Below are positions 37,801 through 51,543 of a stretch of 64,000 bases of DNA, piece after piece. Source of the stretch: Edolisoma coerulescens (lineage: Eukaryota; Chordata; Aves; Passeriformes; Campephagidae); assembly GCA_013397115.1 (NCBI GenBank), contig VWZW01004141.1:2332963-2396962 (forward strand). Direction: 5' to 3'. Position numbers and translations under genes: made by a program. The notes under the pieces are model-generated. The model was not told the origin of the DNA, did no database searches, and saw only the letters and a list, made by a program, of their open reading frames with translations. Positions within the stretch are counted from its first letter, which is position 1. Each line of letters opens with the position of its first letter.

Positions 37801-38630
37801 TTGTTTGTAGGGAATGAGATGTTCTTGAGGAATGGGATACATTTGAGCCAATCAGCTGTGTGAAATCTGCATATTCATAATACATCTAATTATCCAGAAA
37901 GAGATGCTGAGTTACTGAAATTGTCACTTTGAACGGTTTCCTAACGAGGGGACTGTCTTTTAAAACGGCAGGGGTTACGTAGTTAGCTACCTATTACATT
38001 ACAAAAAAAAAAAGTTTTGACTGTTTTATGCAAATATGCTGCATTACCTTGTGTAAATGAGAAGGTAAATCAGCTTTTGAAAGCCCTTCATGTTTTTTTG
38101 CGGGTGGAGAAAATGAATTCTTCTTACAAATTTGCATTTCAAGAAGTAAATAACTACTTGAAAAGGTGTGCCTTCTTTTAAAGATTGCAGTATGATAAGC
38201 TAGAGATTTGAGTATTAAAATGGCTTTAGAAATTTTTGAAATTCATCTTTGAATGTGCTATGAACAATTGAAAACATACTCCAATTTTCTTATAAGCTGG
38301 CTTAAAAATAATTTTTTTGTGCTTGCTCCCTTCTGTTTTCATTCACATATTTCAATCTGTCTGGAGCAATTTGAGTAAATTTTTTTAAGAGGCCTGGGAG
38401 AGGAGAGGAAGGGGAAGAAAGTCCCTAGAACCTAAGAAAACGATTGCTGTTGTCAGTGCTGACTTCAGAAGAAATTATGAGATTTGGCAAGACACTATGT
38501 TGTGTATTTATAGCCTGTCTCTTTCACCAGTCGAGCTCTTCTGTGTCTGTCTTCTAATAACTCTTAAGCTCAGTGGGCAATATCAGAACCATATTTGATG
38601 GGGAAGAGAAAATGTGTAGGATAAGAAGTT
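34836..38630 (+). other. ADK: ADK intron 3 segment: no gene recognised
   Basis: Mostly AT-rich. A moderately GC-richer block at about 35480-35970, with repeated GCAGCTGC and CAGCTG motifs, could be a decayed LTR or another old insertion, but I could not match it. No coding region was recognised. Confidence 0.5.
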
Positions 38631-38690
38631 ACTGAAGGTCTCAAGCAAGTTAGTGGCTTGATAAAGAAGAGAGTTGCATGTAGGGAAAGG
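38631..38690 (-). mobile_element. Possible ancient MIR-type SINE remnant
   Basis: AAGGTCTCAAGCAAGTTAGTGGC, followed by a GA-rich stretch, resembles the reverse complement of the MIR core region (AAGGTCACACAGCAAGTNAGTGGC type). The match covers only about 25 bp convincingly and could be chance. Confidence 0.25.
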
Positions 38691-41600
38691 GGGGTGGAAC
38701 ACAGACATTTTTTCTCCCAGCAGGATCAGCCTACGGGCACTACCCTGTCAACCACAATACAGGGAACCACAAGTCAGCGGGTCCTCCCTTTTCACTGGCC
38801 AAGCAGCTGGGTTGGAGGAGGTGGGGAGAAGAATGAGGGTGAGAAGGTACCATGAAGGGACTTCAGGAATGTGACAGAGAAGTAAGGCTGTTGGTATAGC
38901 AAATGTAGAATATGCATTGTTAAGAAACCAGGCTTCTTTACCTTCAGCAGGTATAATAAGAGGCTTACTCTTGGATATGCTTGTTACTTGCTGAGTTCAG
39001 AAGCTGTTTGCTTGCTCCATCTGCACCTGAAAGACCTTAGTTTGTTTATGCTATATCCGTCCTGGATATGAGAGTAGCTAGCTTTTTTCTTTTTCGTTTT
39101 TTAAACTTTCTTTTTATTGTCAGACAACGTGTCCCAAAGTCTCTGTTTTAACAGGCATAGATTTCAGTCTTCTTCTTCTGGTGCAATTATTTCATATGAT
39201 TAATGTTAATTTTTCTCCTTTCTGTCTCAACCCATCAACTATTTTACTGTGTTTATTTTACTTGTTGTTGTAGATGTTAGCCCTGTCTGGCACAGACATA
39301 GTCAATGTCAACTTAAACTTTTGAGGTAACAGTAAGTGTGTAGTCATAGGAAGTAATGCTGTGTATCTTGAATTCTCTGAGAGAAGGCAATTCTCATCCT
39401 AGAGCTCTCGTCAAGAACAGGGTTGGGATGAGGCAGGATGGAATTAGACTGTGTGGAGCCGGCTTGAAGGTTTGACAGACTGTTTCTGAGAGAAGTCTGG
39501 GAGAAAATTCAGAGGTTTAAGGACATGGTGCAGTACTTTTGGGTCTAAATGGAGATGCTTGGGGCCAGGAGGGGTGCAAGAGAAGGTGCAAGGAATCCCT
39601 GCTGGAAGCTGAAGTGCAGGAGTTTACAGGAAGCTGACCAACTTTGGAGCTTCGTACTTCGGAGCTTCATATGAAAGTTTTTTATGATGGTGATAAGTGG
39701 TATCGATCTTGTACTTGGAGGGTCTGTTGGGCTGAAGATTGTACTTACTTGAAGCAGGTGATCTATGTATAGATGTTTCAGGTGGTAGAAGTTGAAAAGA
39801 CATGCAAAGCATTAAACTAAGTATGTTTAGGACATTATCTAAAAGGATTATGAATTAATGGACCCGTTTCTCTTGCATTGAGGGTTAAGAAGTGATTTAA
39901 TTCTAGTTGAAAACCCCCTTTGTTATGTTTAAATACTTTAATAGAATATGTAGCTCTTCCCACTTGATACAAGCAAATGGATCCTGTTTTGTGGTTTTTT
40001 GAATTTCCACTTGGCTGAAGTTTTAAAAAATTGCTTAGCATTGAAAAGGACCTAAATTGCTTAAAGGTAAGTGAAGATCTTGGTCAGTGATAATCTTATT
40101 CCATGTACACAGCCCTGTAAGTTGGATGACTCCTTTTAGTGTGATATTATTTTTATTTCTTCCTCTCTTGAATACCTGAAGATGATGTGTTTCAGAAAGG
40201 AAAAATGAGAAAATTACCTTGGCATTCTTCTTTGTATCACTCTTCTGGAGACAAACTGAGATCATATGCAAGATCGAATACCTACAGAAATCTGTGTTCT
40301 TTTAATTGAAAGTTGGAAGTCTTCTGTGGATGTTTATTGGGCAGTGTCATGTCTCTGTGAGTTATTAATGAAATTTGATTAATGTATTTTATTGTATCAT
40401 TGATCATGCTTTATTTCACTTTTTTTTGTAGGGTCACTATAAAATAATATGTTGCTTAACAGTGGGGAAAAAAAGCTGGCATTATTCACCTCTCTAGGTC
40501 TTTTCAAATTCTTCCTGTTTTACTCTAGGCTCAAAAATGACCAGGCCATACAAAAAAGTGTCAATAACTGGAATGAAATTTTTGAATCATTGTAGCTAGG
40601 TATGTGATTCCAGCTACCCCTCAGTTTTTCAAGGGTTTTTTTCTTGATTATTTGGTCTGCATGTGGAAGAGTCATTATGTTCTATTATGCGACTGCTGCT
40701 ATGCTGTCCAGCTTCTGTATGGAACAGTGAAGCAGAATGATCCCTTGTTTGAAGGAGTATGAAATGCTAGGTACATTCCCACATGGACTTCTCATGTTCA
40801 GTGTGTCGTAGGTCTGTCTCACTTAAATTCTTATTACCAGAGATTCATTTTCTGAGTGTAATGAAGTAACACATCACAAACTCATATTTTAGTCAGTGTG
40901 ACTGTGAATATAGATGGGGTGTTCAACAACCAAGATGTAGTAGTAGCATATGTCTTTTTTTAAATCTATAATGTACAGTAGTCGTGATAGATTTTGTAAA
41001 ACAGATATTGTTTGAGAGCATCCAGCTTCATTTGATAAATAAAGACAATTCTTTAAAGATAACTTCTGTCCAGGCCTCATGTTTTTGGATCCACTATCTT
41101 TGTAGTGGAAATTCATGAATCTTCACTGATTGTTAGAAGTCCCTTCACCACTTTTTTTCAGTTATCCATTTATTTCAACTTTCCCAGCTATCATTTCTTT
41201 TTTTCTTTTTTCCAATCTCTTATGTAAAAGCAGTCAGAACTCAGGGTTACGCCTTAGTGTCCTCTGTCACCTCTTGTGTCTTGGGATACTATTCAAACGC
41301 TCGATCTTGTAAGAGTAAGAATCCTTAATAGGTGCATTTTAAGGAGGGTGAAAACTGGCCTTTTATACTGTTCCTCTGAATTTTTTGGGGTTATGTATCC
41401 TGGTTTCTTCTTCATCTGTTCTCCATATACCAGTTGTGTTAAATCTGTAAGCTGGCTTTCATTTGTTACCTTGTTGCTCTATTCTATATGAAAGAAGGAG
41501 TTGCTGGAGTTGTTGTGTTTCAGTTGTGCTGTGACTGGTCCTGTTCAGGGGAGCTCTGTCTTTCACTGTGGGGAGACACATGCACAAGTAAAAGAGGAGG

Positions 41601-44600
41601 GTGGAAATCTTGGCATTCTCCCAGGAACAGCTTGCCTCTTCTGCCTTAAAAACTTCGGCGTTAGAGATGTTGTCCCAGACCTGACAACAGCCTTGATAGG
41701 GAGAAAATGCAGACTGTTGGAGAGTGGTTTTTAATATAAAAGAGAAGCTAACCGAGATCAAACCAGTCTGGAAGTTTAAGGCATGCAAACTGATCTAAGA
41801 TGAAGCATGCTGAAATTCTTAAGCTGGTTGGATGAAGGAATGAAAATCCTGCAAGCAGTGTCTCAATAATTATGAAACGAATTATTTTTCCTTGTTAAGT
41901 CCTTAATAAACTGAGGCAGGACAGGGCATATGCAGATGTTAAATTTTGCATTAAACCCCCAAAGAGGCAACGAGAGGGAACAGAGTAGGGAAATTTCTCA
42001 TATTACATCATGACTTGTCTCTGAGTACTTGGCGTTATTTAAAACAACTTCGTTGAATTGGATGAACTTTGATCCTAATGAAGAACATTTGACTGAATTA
42101 AGTGCAGATTTCAACTGGTGTTTATCTTGAAGAATTGTTTGCAAGTGTTATATGTGTATCTAAACAATCTAAAATTAGTATATTTAGTGTATTATATGCT
42201 GATATGCAAATTTCTGTTAGCCAAGTTGTGTAAGTTTACTGCTTTCCGAATTGTGTTTCAGTTTCTCTTAGCAAAAAGAAGAATTCATTTGGACTTGCTT
42301 ATTCTTCCTGCTCTTTCATCGTGGGTTTGGAATGAGGCAGTATAGGCTTGGTCTTCAAGGATGCAAAGTAATGTTAGCCTCATCCTTTCTGGTGCTGATA
42401 CAGTGGAAGTCATTTGCTCCAAGTACCATGCCTTGGGGGCAGATACTCTGCTATAACCTTACCTCCTCTGTGTACTTTGCAGTGGAAAGGTGAGACTGTG
42501 GCTGTTTTGGGGAGATGAGAGGAAGTATTGTGATTGTCTGATGTCTAATGCTACCTATAGGTTACTACAGCTCTGGAAATCAGACCTGGAATGCCACTTT
42601 TGTTTGTTTGTTTAAGTAGACTGTAGGTTATCTAAGTCAGTATTGATACATAAATGAAGGATGCTTAATTAAGCTGACTCACTGGAATTACATACAGGAA
42701 TACCAGTTGGGAAGATGGATGTTATGTGTAATCCTGAAAACACAGCAGGGAATTATCCTTTGAGGAAAAGACCTTTAGCTAATCTGGATGCTGTCTGGAC
42801 AGATTGAACTAATGTGTTCTGTAGGTACCCTGATGTTAGTGTCTTGTTTGGGTTTCCTGTTCTGAATTGAATTTTTCATCTGTCCCCACCTATTTCACTT
42901 GACTTTCCATTGTAGAGTGATCTGTGAGCACATAAACTGAATTCTTCTGGACAAAACAAAAAAGAAAGAATGTTCCAGGAGCATGCCTTATCTGTCTCAG
43001 CTGCTGTGAAGTTGGGCTCTGGGAGCAGGCAAGAGCTAGTCTTGACAGCTGCCCTGAAATGCTCGCACAGTGCATGCCTACTCTTACAGCCAGCTGATTG
43101 TCTGGCTCCATCATGGCTCCATATATAGGAGCTTGAAGTGAGTTTTAGACCTAGGACTTCTTGCAGCAGTGCACTACCATCCACGAGCTATTTGCATGCT
43201 TATGTTAGCATTGTTAAACCTTTCAAATGTGGGGCTGCTGCTGCTGAGCTCATAGCTGTTAATGCATTTGAAGCTTTTATCTTATTTGAAGAATAAATAA
43301 GTGGAGACGTGGTGAAGAGTTCACACTGTTCTTGGAAAAGAATAACCACCAGCGCTGGATTTAAAGGAAAGACAAAAATCAGGCCTGGACTGGAATGCAT
43401 GTACTGGCTGTTATAAATGCTTGTTTGTTAGCTTAGTTAGGATTTTACGAAAAGTTAGCTCTTCATGAAGTGGATCTGGAGTAGTAATAGTTGGTTGTTC
43501 CTCTTTTTACAGTTCAAGTTAAGTTCTACATTTAGGCTTAGCACAAACTGTTTTAAAGAGACTTTATAATCACTGCAGGATTTTTTGGTATCATGTATAT
43601 TTTTAATTTCATTTGCGGTACTTAGATGTCAGAGCAATTGCTGCTTGAAAAATCAATTAAATAAAATAAAGTTCACAGATATTAAATAGCAGTAGAACAT
43701 GGAAAAAATTGTTGGGAGTAGCAAAAGGAAGAAAAGGAATAGTTGTGTGTTTGTACCACCCAAGCTGTGAGTGAAATAAGCAGCATTGTTTGGGAGTTGC
43801 CACCCTCTGACTCTTGACATACATGCGAGAAAGTGGTGTGAGTTTTGACAGAAGGGAGGAGGAAGTTGTTAGATGATGCATCTACTGTCCTCTCTCAGGT
43901 TTACTTTTTATTTTCATTTTCTTGTTATTTGCTTTGAAGCCTGTTAAATCATCTTCAGTTTTCTTGAACTGATAGAGTACTAAGCTGCTTCTTTGGGATT
44001 GGTTTTGTTGCTTCTGTTTTGAAGTTCGACTTGAGTATCTAGACTGAGGCCTGATTCTCTAATGTGTAGGATTTGAATTTTTTTGATGACTGTTCCTCTG
44101 CCTGTAATGGTTTTGGGTTTTTTATACATCTACCAGATTTTGAGTTATCAGTGAGCTGGAATTTCTGGTGAGTATTGTTATTGTATCACTGGCGAGTGAG
44201 AGAGAGAGATAAATCAGTTCTATTCTTAAACTTCTGGAAAAAGTACCAATGTGTCTCCAGTTGTCAGTAGACCAGGCCTGAAAAAAATGACCTACTTCTG
44301 TGGATGAGAGAGGCTTGATAGTACAGACAGTACATTTAGATCACTGTGGTGAAGAGCTGCACTTTGACTTTTTATGTGCTGCCCGTGTGTTAAATTTCAA
44401 AGGTTTGGAGGTAGAGGCCTCTGTCTTGTTGGTTTGTTTGGGGTTATTTTCTTAAACTTTATAGCTGAGCGTTCTTAACTTGTTTGAATTCCCATCATAG
44501 TCATGGTGTGGTCGTTGTAAAATTCATTTGTTAGCCTTTCAGAGGAAGGATGTGCATGCTTATTGTAAATTACATGCATCAAATTGGTTTGAAATTGGAC

Positions 44601-45440
44601 CATTAGTTACATTGATTTAAAGTGCCAGAAAATTGATCTAAATTTCATAATTTAAGAATGGAACTAGTTTTTCTTACTTACATGAGGATGATTTATTTAG
44701 AGACCAACTGGAGCATGAGTACTTGTATAATAAAGTAGATAATGGAGTAACAGTAGTGCTGGGAAAGACGTAAAAGGGCTATCACAGTTTGTTCAGGGAA
44801 TAATTTCATTGTAACCTATTAAAAATGAAACATACCTGAATATTTCCGTAGTTCTTGTTAAAATGTTTCCACATGCCATCACATTTTTAACAATTGCATT
44901 TCTTTCCTTTTTTAGTATGCTTTGAAGATTTGGTTGGCAAGCATTATGTCTGTTTAATAAAACCTTCAAAATAAAAGGCTTTTCCAATTGTAATAAGTGA
45001 GAATGATATAGTAGCATATTAGATTCATAAGATGCTGATTAGGAAAATTAGAAAGTTAAGTATACTGGAAAGTTTGAAAAGGTGTCAGGTACTGAAATCA
45101 TCCCGAGAAGCAACAGTTGGGGGAAGAGTGTGAAAGTAAAATTTGAACTCTCTTTTTGTTTCTAAACCACTACAACTGGTGGTAATATTCTGGGTAAACT
45201 GTTAATCCTGTGGCTAGTTTGTGGAGCCAGCAAATACAGTTACACCACGTGGAAATGTGCACTGTGTTTGAATCAAACAAAGTGAAATTGCACAAGCTTG
45301 CAGTCTTCAAGCAATGTAAAGAGCAGATTACCAAATATAGGTGACTTCGGCAAATACTCTAATGTTATAGAAAATTTTTAACCACTTGAGGCAGTTAATT
45401 CTGTTACCTTGGATTAATTAATTAATGGCAGGAAGTGTGT
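38691..45440 (+). other. ADK: ADK intron 3 segment: no gene recognised
   Basis: AT-rich intron with a 15-bp two-copy repeat at 39642-39671, a short (TTTG)n near 42599-42613 and a short (GA)n at 44196-44209. The GC-richer stretch at about 39400-39620 and open frames at 41459-41788 and 42876-43184 gave no recognisable match. Confidence 0.5.
39642..39671. repeat. 15-bp tandem duplication
   Basis: Two adjacent copies of CTTYGGAGCTTCRTA (39642-39656 and 39657-39671) differing at two positions. Minor. Confidence 0.75.
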
Positions 45441-45462
45441 TCATTCATTCATTCATTCATTC
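45441..45462. repeat. (TCAT)5 microsatellite
   Basis: Five perfect TCAT units plus TC. A simple tetranucleotide repeat, likely polymorphic in length. Confidence 0.9.
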
Positions 45463-47500
45463 CTCTAAGTTGTGACCTCTGATCCACAGGGTTCTCTTAA
45501 ACTTTAAATGGTTTTTTGTACAACTGAATTTGAATGTCTTGGTACTGAGCTTTCTCTTATTTGTCTTAGATTCTTAATGCTGCCAAGCACAGGCCTGGGT
45601 TTGTGAAGGTGCCCTTTGTTACAGGGGGCTTGTGCCACAGTTAGTGCTGTGCCTTACTGAAGCCAGAGGTTTCCTAGGGCTGGGGTACCTGGCATCCTCT
45701 GTTAATGGTCATGGAAATGTGCAAGGGGAGCCTGAGAACCAACTATTTCGGCTGATTTTTTTCTTGGTGCTGAAGGGTACTGGTGAGGCACATGCTTTCA
45801 ATTAGCTTCATATCAGTTTCATCATTTTGGTGTTTGATTTTGCCAAAGTCATGTTTTTGACATGGGCTAATTCATTATTATCTTAAACAGAAAACTGATT
45901 TTGTGTTTGTTTAGTGTGAATGGATTTGCTGAAAGTTCTGATAAGTGTGCAAAACCTAAATCAGAACATTATGATCAATTGTGGTTATTCCTGTTGAGTT
46001 TCACTATAGTCTTAATACCTTGCATATGCAGAGAGTAGCACTGGTGCTAAGCTGTGTGAGTAAATAATGTGTGTAATGAGACTAATTGTGTGTAATTAAA
46101 CTACCTGTTAGCCTATAAAAATATTTAGGAGGGACCAGTACAGAATTTGATGGGGGGTGGCGGGGGGGAATGAAGAAGGGCATTTTGTACCTTATTGTGT
46201 TCAGGTTATTGAAGCTAAGTATATTGCTTCAGGGGATTCAATCATATGTGTGAGTTGCCAGACAAGTTATGGCAGTTCTAAAAACTGAAACAGTTTTTGA
46301 AAAAGATCAAGATGCACTAATTTTAACTTTTCCAAGCAAAGTTCAGCAGATATAATGAAAGAAATTTATTAAAGCAAGCGAAAATGGGAGGCAAAATAGT
46401 AGGTATAGAAATTGAATTTAGTCCCAATAATGAACAAATGCTGTAATCATTGATTATAATAGGCAAGTAGGTCAGTTACGTTAATGTGTGTGCTTAAATT
46501 TGATGTTTGTTTAGATTCTTTGAGAAAGGTGGCAAGTATTTAGATAAAAATAGTGGTAAGATGTTTTAATTTTGGTAGTGAATAAAGCAAGCATTAGGAA
46601 AGAGGATGGAGAGAACCAATGACTGTTCTTAAAACTTTTTGACTCTTCTTTTGTTGTTAACTTAGAATAAAATGTTTTATCTCTTAAAGTATTTTTTTTA
46701 CTTTTGTCTGTGAACTGGCTGTTTCACTTTTCTTGCTTGGTATTCATTTAAATATATATGAAAATTATTTTAAAACCCCCATACTTCTACTGGTTGCTAA
46801 ATTTGTTAGTAGCCAAGAAGGTAAAAATTACTTCAAGATTTTGTTTATATAATAAATGCATCTTTAAAAAAATTGCATTCTAACTTGCATTGTGAGTAGT
46901 GCCATTAGTAATGAACATCATAGAGGGACCTGACAATGTATGAATTATTCACTGGTAGATTATTATATCTTTGTTGTTAGCATGCAAGATAATGAACATA
47001 ATTACTGTGGCAGTGTACTCAGGGGAATGTGCAGTTCTCTCTGTCTAGACTGGAGTTACCATCCAAAGGAGTTTTAAGCAAATATGGATGAGGTCTGGTA
47101 GCTGAGTTGCTGCTGCTTATTTCCCTCTGCTGCTTTAATAAATGCATATGCTTTGTACACTTTAACCTTAAAGGTGTTTTGGTTTTTTTGAGATGGGTTT
47201 TGGTTTGTTTTAATTTTTGACAGTAATAATCATCCTTCTGTTCTCAGTCTGGCAATATTGTGTACTGACTGAAAGGATTTGATGTTTAATTGTGGCAGTT
47301 TTGTAGATGTACCCTCTTCTGTTAGAATGGTCTATTATAGTAAATTAGTATGAACAGTCTAATTGCTTAGGAAATCCAGGGTAAAAGGTTAATCAGCAAT
47401 TTAACTTTCTTTAAATGACTTAGCTTGTTATGATTTACGTGTCTTGAAGAACTCTGCAGGCGTTAGTTTGTACGCTCTCTGATCTGTGAGGATGTCCACC
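45463..47500 (+). other. ADK: ADK intron 3 segment: no gene recognised
   Basis: AT-rich sequence. A G-rich run, GGGGGGTGGCGGGGGGG, at 46152-46168 interrupts it. No coding or repeat family was recognised. Confidence 0.5.
46152..46180 (+). other. G-run, possible G-quadruplex
   Basis: Six G, TGGC, seven G, then AATGAAGAA and GGG. Four G3 tracts can be drawn (one from the first run, two from the second, one after the nine-base spacer), so a G-quadruplex is possible in the nontemplate strand or nascent RNA. Confidence 0.35.
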
Positions 47501-47544
47501 TGATCTTAAGCTTTCTTGATAAACCAAGTACTTCTGTTTTCTGT

Positions 47545-48030
47545 TTTATATTATGATAACATAAATTATCTGTAGTAAGCCATCCTAATTAATGTTGGTA
47601 AATCTAGAGCTCTGCTCCAATTACACACTAATCAATTATACACTAATTGAATTCTACTTAGCTTGATACAGTGCATCATTAATCAGGTTCAGATTTAATA
47701 CAACAGATTTACTGTATTAACCAAAAAATTGGTGCATTCAAGTAGGGAGAAATAAAGGAAGTCACTAGGCCAAACAGTGTACATAAATACTTTCTTATCA
47801 ATAATGTGTTACAGAAGATTTAATTTTTCCTAAGGGAAGTATAACTGAAACTAGTTCTTTGTGAACAGATTCTTGTTACTGGCTGAAACTACTGATAATA
47901 TAATAGATTTAAGCAGATCATGGTTCTTGTTCTGAATGTTGTGCCTAATTATTTAATACAGGCAGTTGCCTCACTTCTAATGTTATTTAAATGATTAATT
48001 ATGAATTAAATGTGTAAATTCTGCTCAGAC
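47545..48030. promoter_or_regulatory. Homeodomain-motif-rich AT block, candidate conserved enhancer
   Basis: TAATTA/ATTAAT-type cores recur densely: CTAATTAATG (about 47585), CAATTAC and AATCAATTATACACTAATTG (about 47618-47650), CATTAATCAGG (about 47676), TAATTATTTAATACAGG (about 47945) and GATTAATTATGAATTAAATG (about 47993). No simple repeat explains them. This composition is typical of developmental noncoding elements in birds and mammals; conservation itself cannot be seen from one sequence. Confidence 0.3.
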
Positions 48031-48059
48031 TTTTAAAGGCTTTACCTATATATAACTCT

Positions 48060-51000
48060 TCATAGGAGTTTACCCTGTCTGCTGCCCTTACCAGTCAGAC
48101 AGACACGTGTGCAAGGAGCAGTCTGCATGCACTCTTTTCCCTCTCCTTGTGCAGGGCCTAGGAATGACTGAAATCTGCCAGCTGGAGATTCTCTAAAAGT
48201 TTGAGTTGCAGGGTGCAGTTATCTTGAAAAGTAAAGAGTTCACACAGAGCTAATATGGTTTCCAAAAGGGCTCCCTTATAAAGACATTAACCAGACAAAT
48301 ATAAAATTTTTCCAAATAGAAGGGACAGCCCAGCTAACAAAACAAGGTCTGCAGATGAGGTCACTTAAAAACTTCTGTGCCTCTCAGAAATAGTTGAAGG
48401 GGAATAAGGGAGTTGAACAGGTATTTCATAAAATAAAATATGAGGTAGAAATTAAATTGAGTAATAAATGAAGTTAAATTTTCTTATTCAGAGGACAGTA
48501 TGATAAATTCTCAGGTATCTTTGCTGGAGAAAAAAGCAAGAAAACAATTAGGTTGGGAAAAATATTTTGGAAACCATTGCTCAGAAATAGGAATAAGAGA
48601 ACACATGGATAATGGTTGCTATCCTCAGGCCTGCTGTTATGGATAACATGCATGTTTGCAAAGAAAGGGATTTGAAAAAATACTTTTTTTGTGATTCTGC
48701 CTGTTCAGGAACAAAAAAAATCGTGACCAGGATTTGTTTTCTTTTGCTATATAAGCTCTTGGTTTGTCCATGTTCAAGATTTCTGCTGATAACATGCATA
48801 TATTAAATTCTTAAAACTAGATGGTTTGCAATAAGGGCTTGGGAAAATATAGTTATTTGTCTCCTAAAATCTTAATTTGAGGTTTGTATGTGATGCCTTG
48901 ACTGTCATTGCCATTGCTGTTGCATTCCTGTCCTAAAACTTTAAAGCATATTAAAATAATCATGTGTTCGGATGAACAGCAGCTTCGGTTCATTTTTTCC
49001 AGGAGATTTTTGGGTCAGCCTTTTCGAGTTCTTCAATTAGCGAAGACTTGATTTAGCTTAATAATCTTTGCCAGCCAAGTTTGATTTCTCTGTTGTAGGA
49101 TCTAAAACTGAAAAAGGAGGTAAGAAAAGGTCTTTGAAACTTCTCTGAATATTAAATACTTCATGTGTTCAGGATGCGTCTTTGTCTGGCGATATCTTAT
49201 ATTTTCATTTTGTGGATATACGTGTTCTTTCTGCAAGTTAAGTTAACAAATTCAGAGTTAATATCAGTTCCAATAACAGTGTGATGATTGTATATGAAAC
49301 ACAAGGGTTTACTTTTGGGAGTATTTTTAGTGTGAATATGCCTACTCATTGTCTCTGAAAGTGATTTGAAGTAATTTGCCTTGTCATTAAAACTGACCAC
49401 CCACATTTATGCAGGCACTTATTGCCTTCTCCACTAAGGTGACAGTAGCTGTCAGCAGTATGATTGTCTTAAATGCTTTAGTCGTGATAATAAGTGGGTA
49501 TCTCCATGCCAGTGGTCTTTGACAATATGATCATACACTACTTTTTATGTAGAACTGTTCGGAGCACAGTATGAAATGGAAGGTGATTCTGAAATGACAA
49601 AATGTCCTTGTGCATAGAGCATCATACACTGTGGAAAATGGGATATGTGAATATGAATGAAAGGAGAGAGAATGAAAAGTGTACAGGTTCCTGTACAGCA
49701 GAATTGAAGAATCTCCTGGAAGACTGATTTCTGGTCTCCTGTGTAATTTTTCTGATTTTCACGCATGATTCTTTTTTCTTTTCCAAGTGTTTGACTTGTG
49801 ATCTAAGTATATGCACCCATACATCCACTGGATTTTGTATATATACACATACGCATACTTCTTTCTGATAATTGGGGGTTTTTAATTTTTAGTATTACTT
49901 TTGCTTTTACTATTATTCTTGTGTGAGTTAAAAGTCAGTAAAGTGATTTTTTGAAGACTGAATTGGTTACCTCTGTATCTACTTCTTAGGTGTTATTGAA
50001 GGACAGCATCTTTCACTGTTGTTTTGTTACTAGAATGCAGGCTTTAAACACAGCTTGCATTTGGCTCTCTTTTGACAATAGTAGTTAATAATGTATGGTT
50101 TTTGTTAAAGCACTGTTGAAAAAATATCTTATTGAGCTATTTGTGGTGTTTTTTAAAAAGATGTTTAAGATTTCACATTCAATTTAACTGATCACAGATG
50201 AAACTGTAAATTAATACCTCATGAGTTTTACTGACTGCAGGGCATTGTTTGTGATTCAAAGCTGCTTTGTTCCTACTCACTAGGAAAAGACCCTGTTCAA
50301 GCAAACAAACTAGAGTTCACCATGATATCAAACTACTTATTAAAACTGAAGACTCTAATTTTGAATTTATTGTTTGACTGTGACTTTTATTTTAACCTGT
50401 TAAAAACTTATTTTTAAAAGCCTAGATTTTTAAGGATTTAAATAAAATATATAAAATTGGTTTAATTGTTGGTTTTATTTCACCTTGGTTGAAATTTTGT
50501 ACTTAAAGGATTGCGTGGCATAATGTTGTAAATTACATCAGTTCATCTTGGTTTTTTGATGTTTCCATTGCTACTGACTTGTATATAGTCTTGATACAAA
50601 TAATGACTCTGTTGCAGAAAACCTTCAGTCATTCTTGGCTAGAGAGACTTAGGATAAATATGTTTGTTTTCAACGTCCTTTTTTTTGTATTCTCTAATGT
50701 CAGAAAGCATTTGTAGGGAGGCTTTTATACTTTCACTATTTTTGCAGAATTAGTTAATAAACTTTGGAGAGGGAAATAGTTTTGCACAATTTGAGACATT
50801 GTCACAACTAAGTCAGGAGTTTCTGCTAGAAAAAGACTTTGCCTGTGAACAGAGTGGCACATTCAGGGTTACAGGGGAGTCACCCACCATCTGTAGATAG
50901 TGACACTGTCTTTAAGCTCTCTACTCAGTAATGCTCTCTGTGGATTATCTCACAAGGCCACCAAAAACTACATTTGAAATGTGTTTGAATTGGGTGCTGT

Positions 51001-51543
51001 TGCTGTAGCTTGGCAAACACTGGCCAGCCTTGGGCATAAGGGCAAGTGTGTTTTTGCAAGCAGTTCAGCCACACTAACATTAGTGCAATACACCCAAGTA
51101 TTCTCAATAATAAAGCAGTGTGCAATGGTGACCAAGGCTGCTTAAAACAGCTGAAGTGGCTCATGTTCCTCTGCTTGATTTTATGTAATAACATAGTTAT
51201 GGTCACATCCAGTCAGTTCAAAGGCTTAATTACTAGTATTTGAGACTAGAGGGAAGGACTGTGAAATTTATCAAGCCTTACTGAGTATTTGTGTTGAAGA
51301 GTCATTGTTCAGCTCTCCATATTGTTTCTAGACATTTCTTTTCTTGATTAAACTCAAATTTTTTCAATCTTTTCTTAAGAATTGATTTGTGAAGAAAATG
51401 TTGTTATCAAATTTGTGGTAACTGTGAGACAGTTAATTACCAGGTAGTTATGCACAGGTGTTTTGTTTCAGTGGCTTTCCAGACAAAGCAATTAACTTTC
51501 GATGGTGTGTAGCTCCTGAGTTCCCGCGGGGGTTTTCTGTGTC
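48060..51543 (+). other. ADK: ADK intron 3 segment: no gene recognised
   Basis: AT-rich intron. Open frames near 48581-48806 and 49545-49828 lie on both strands and match nothing known. No repeat family was recognised. Confidence 0.5.
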
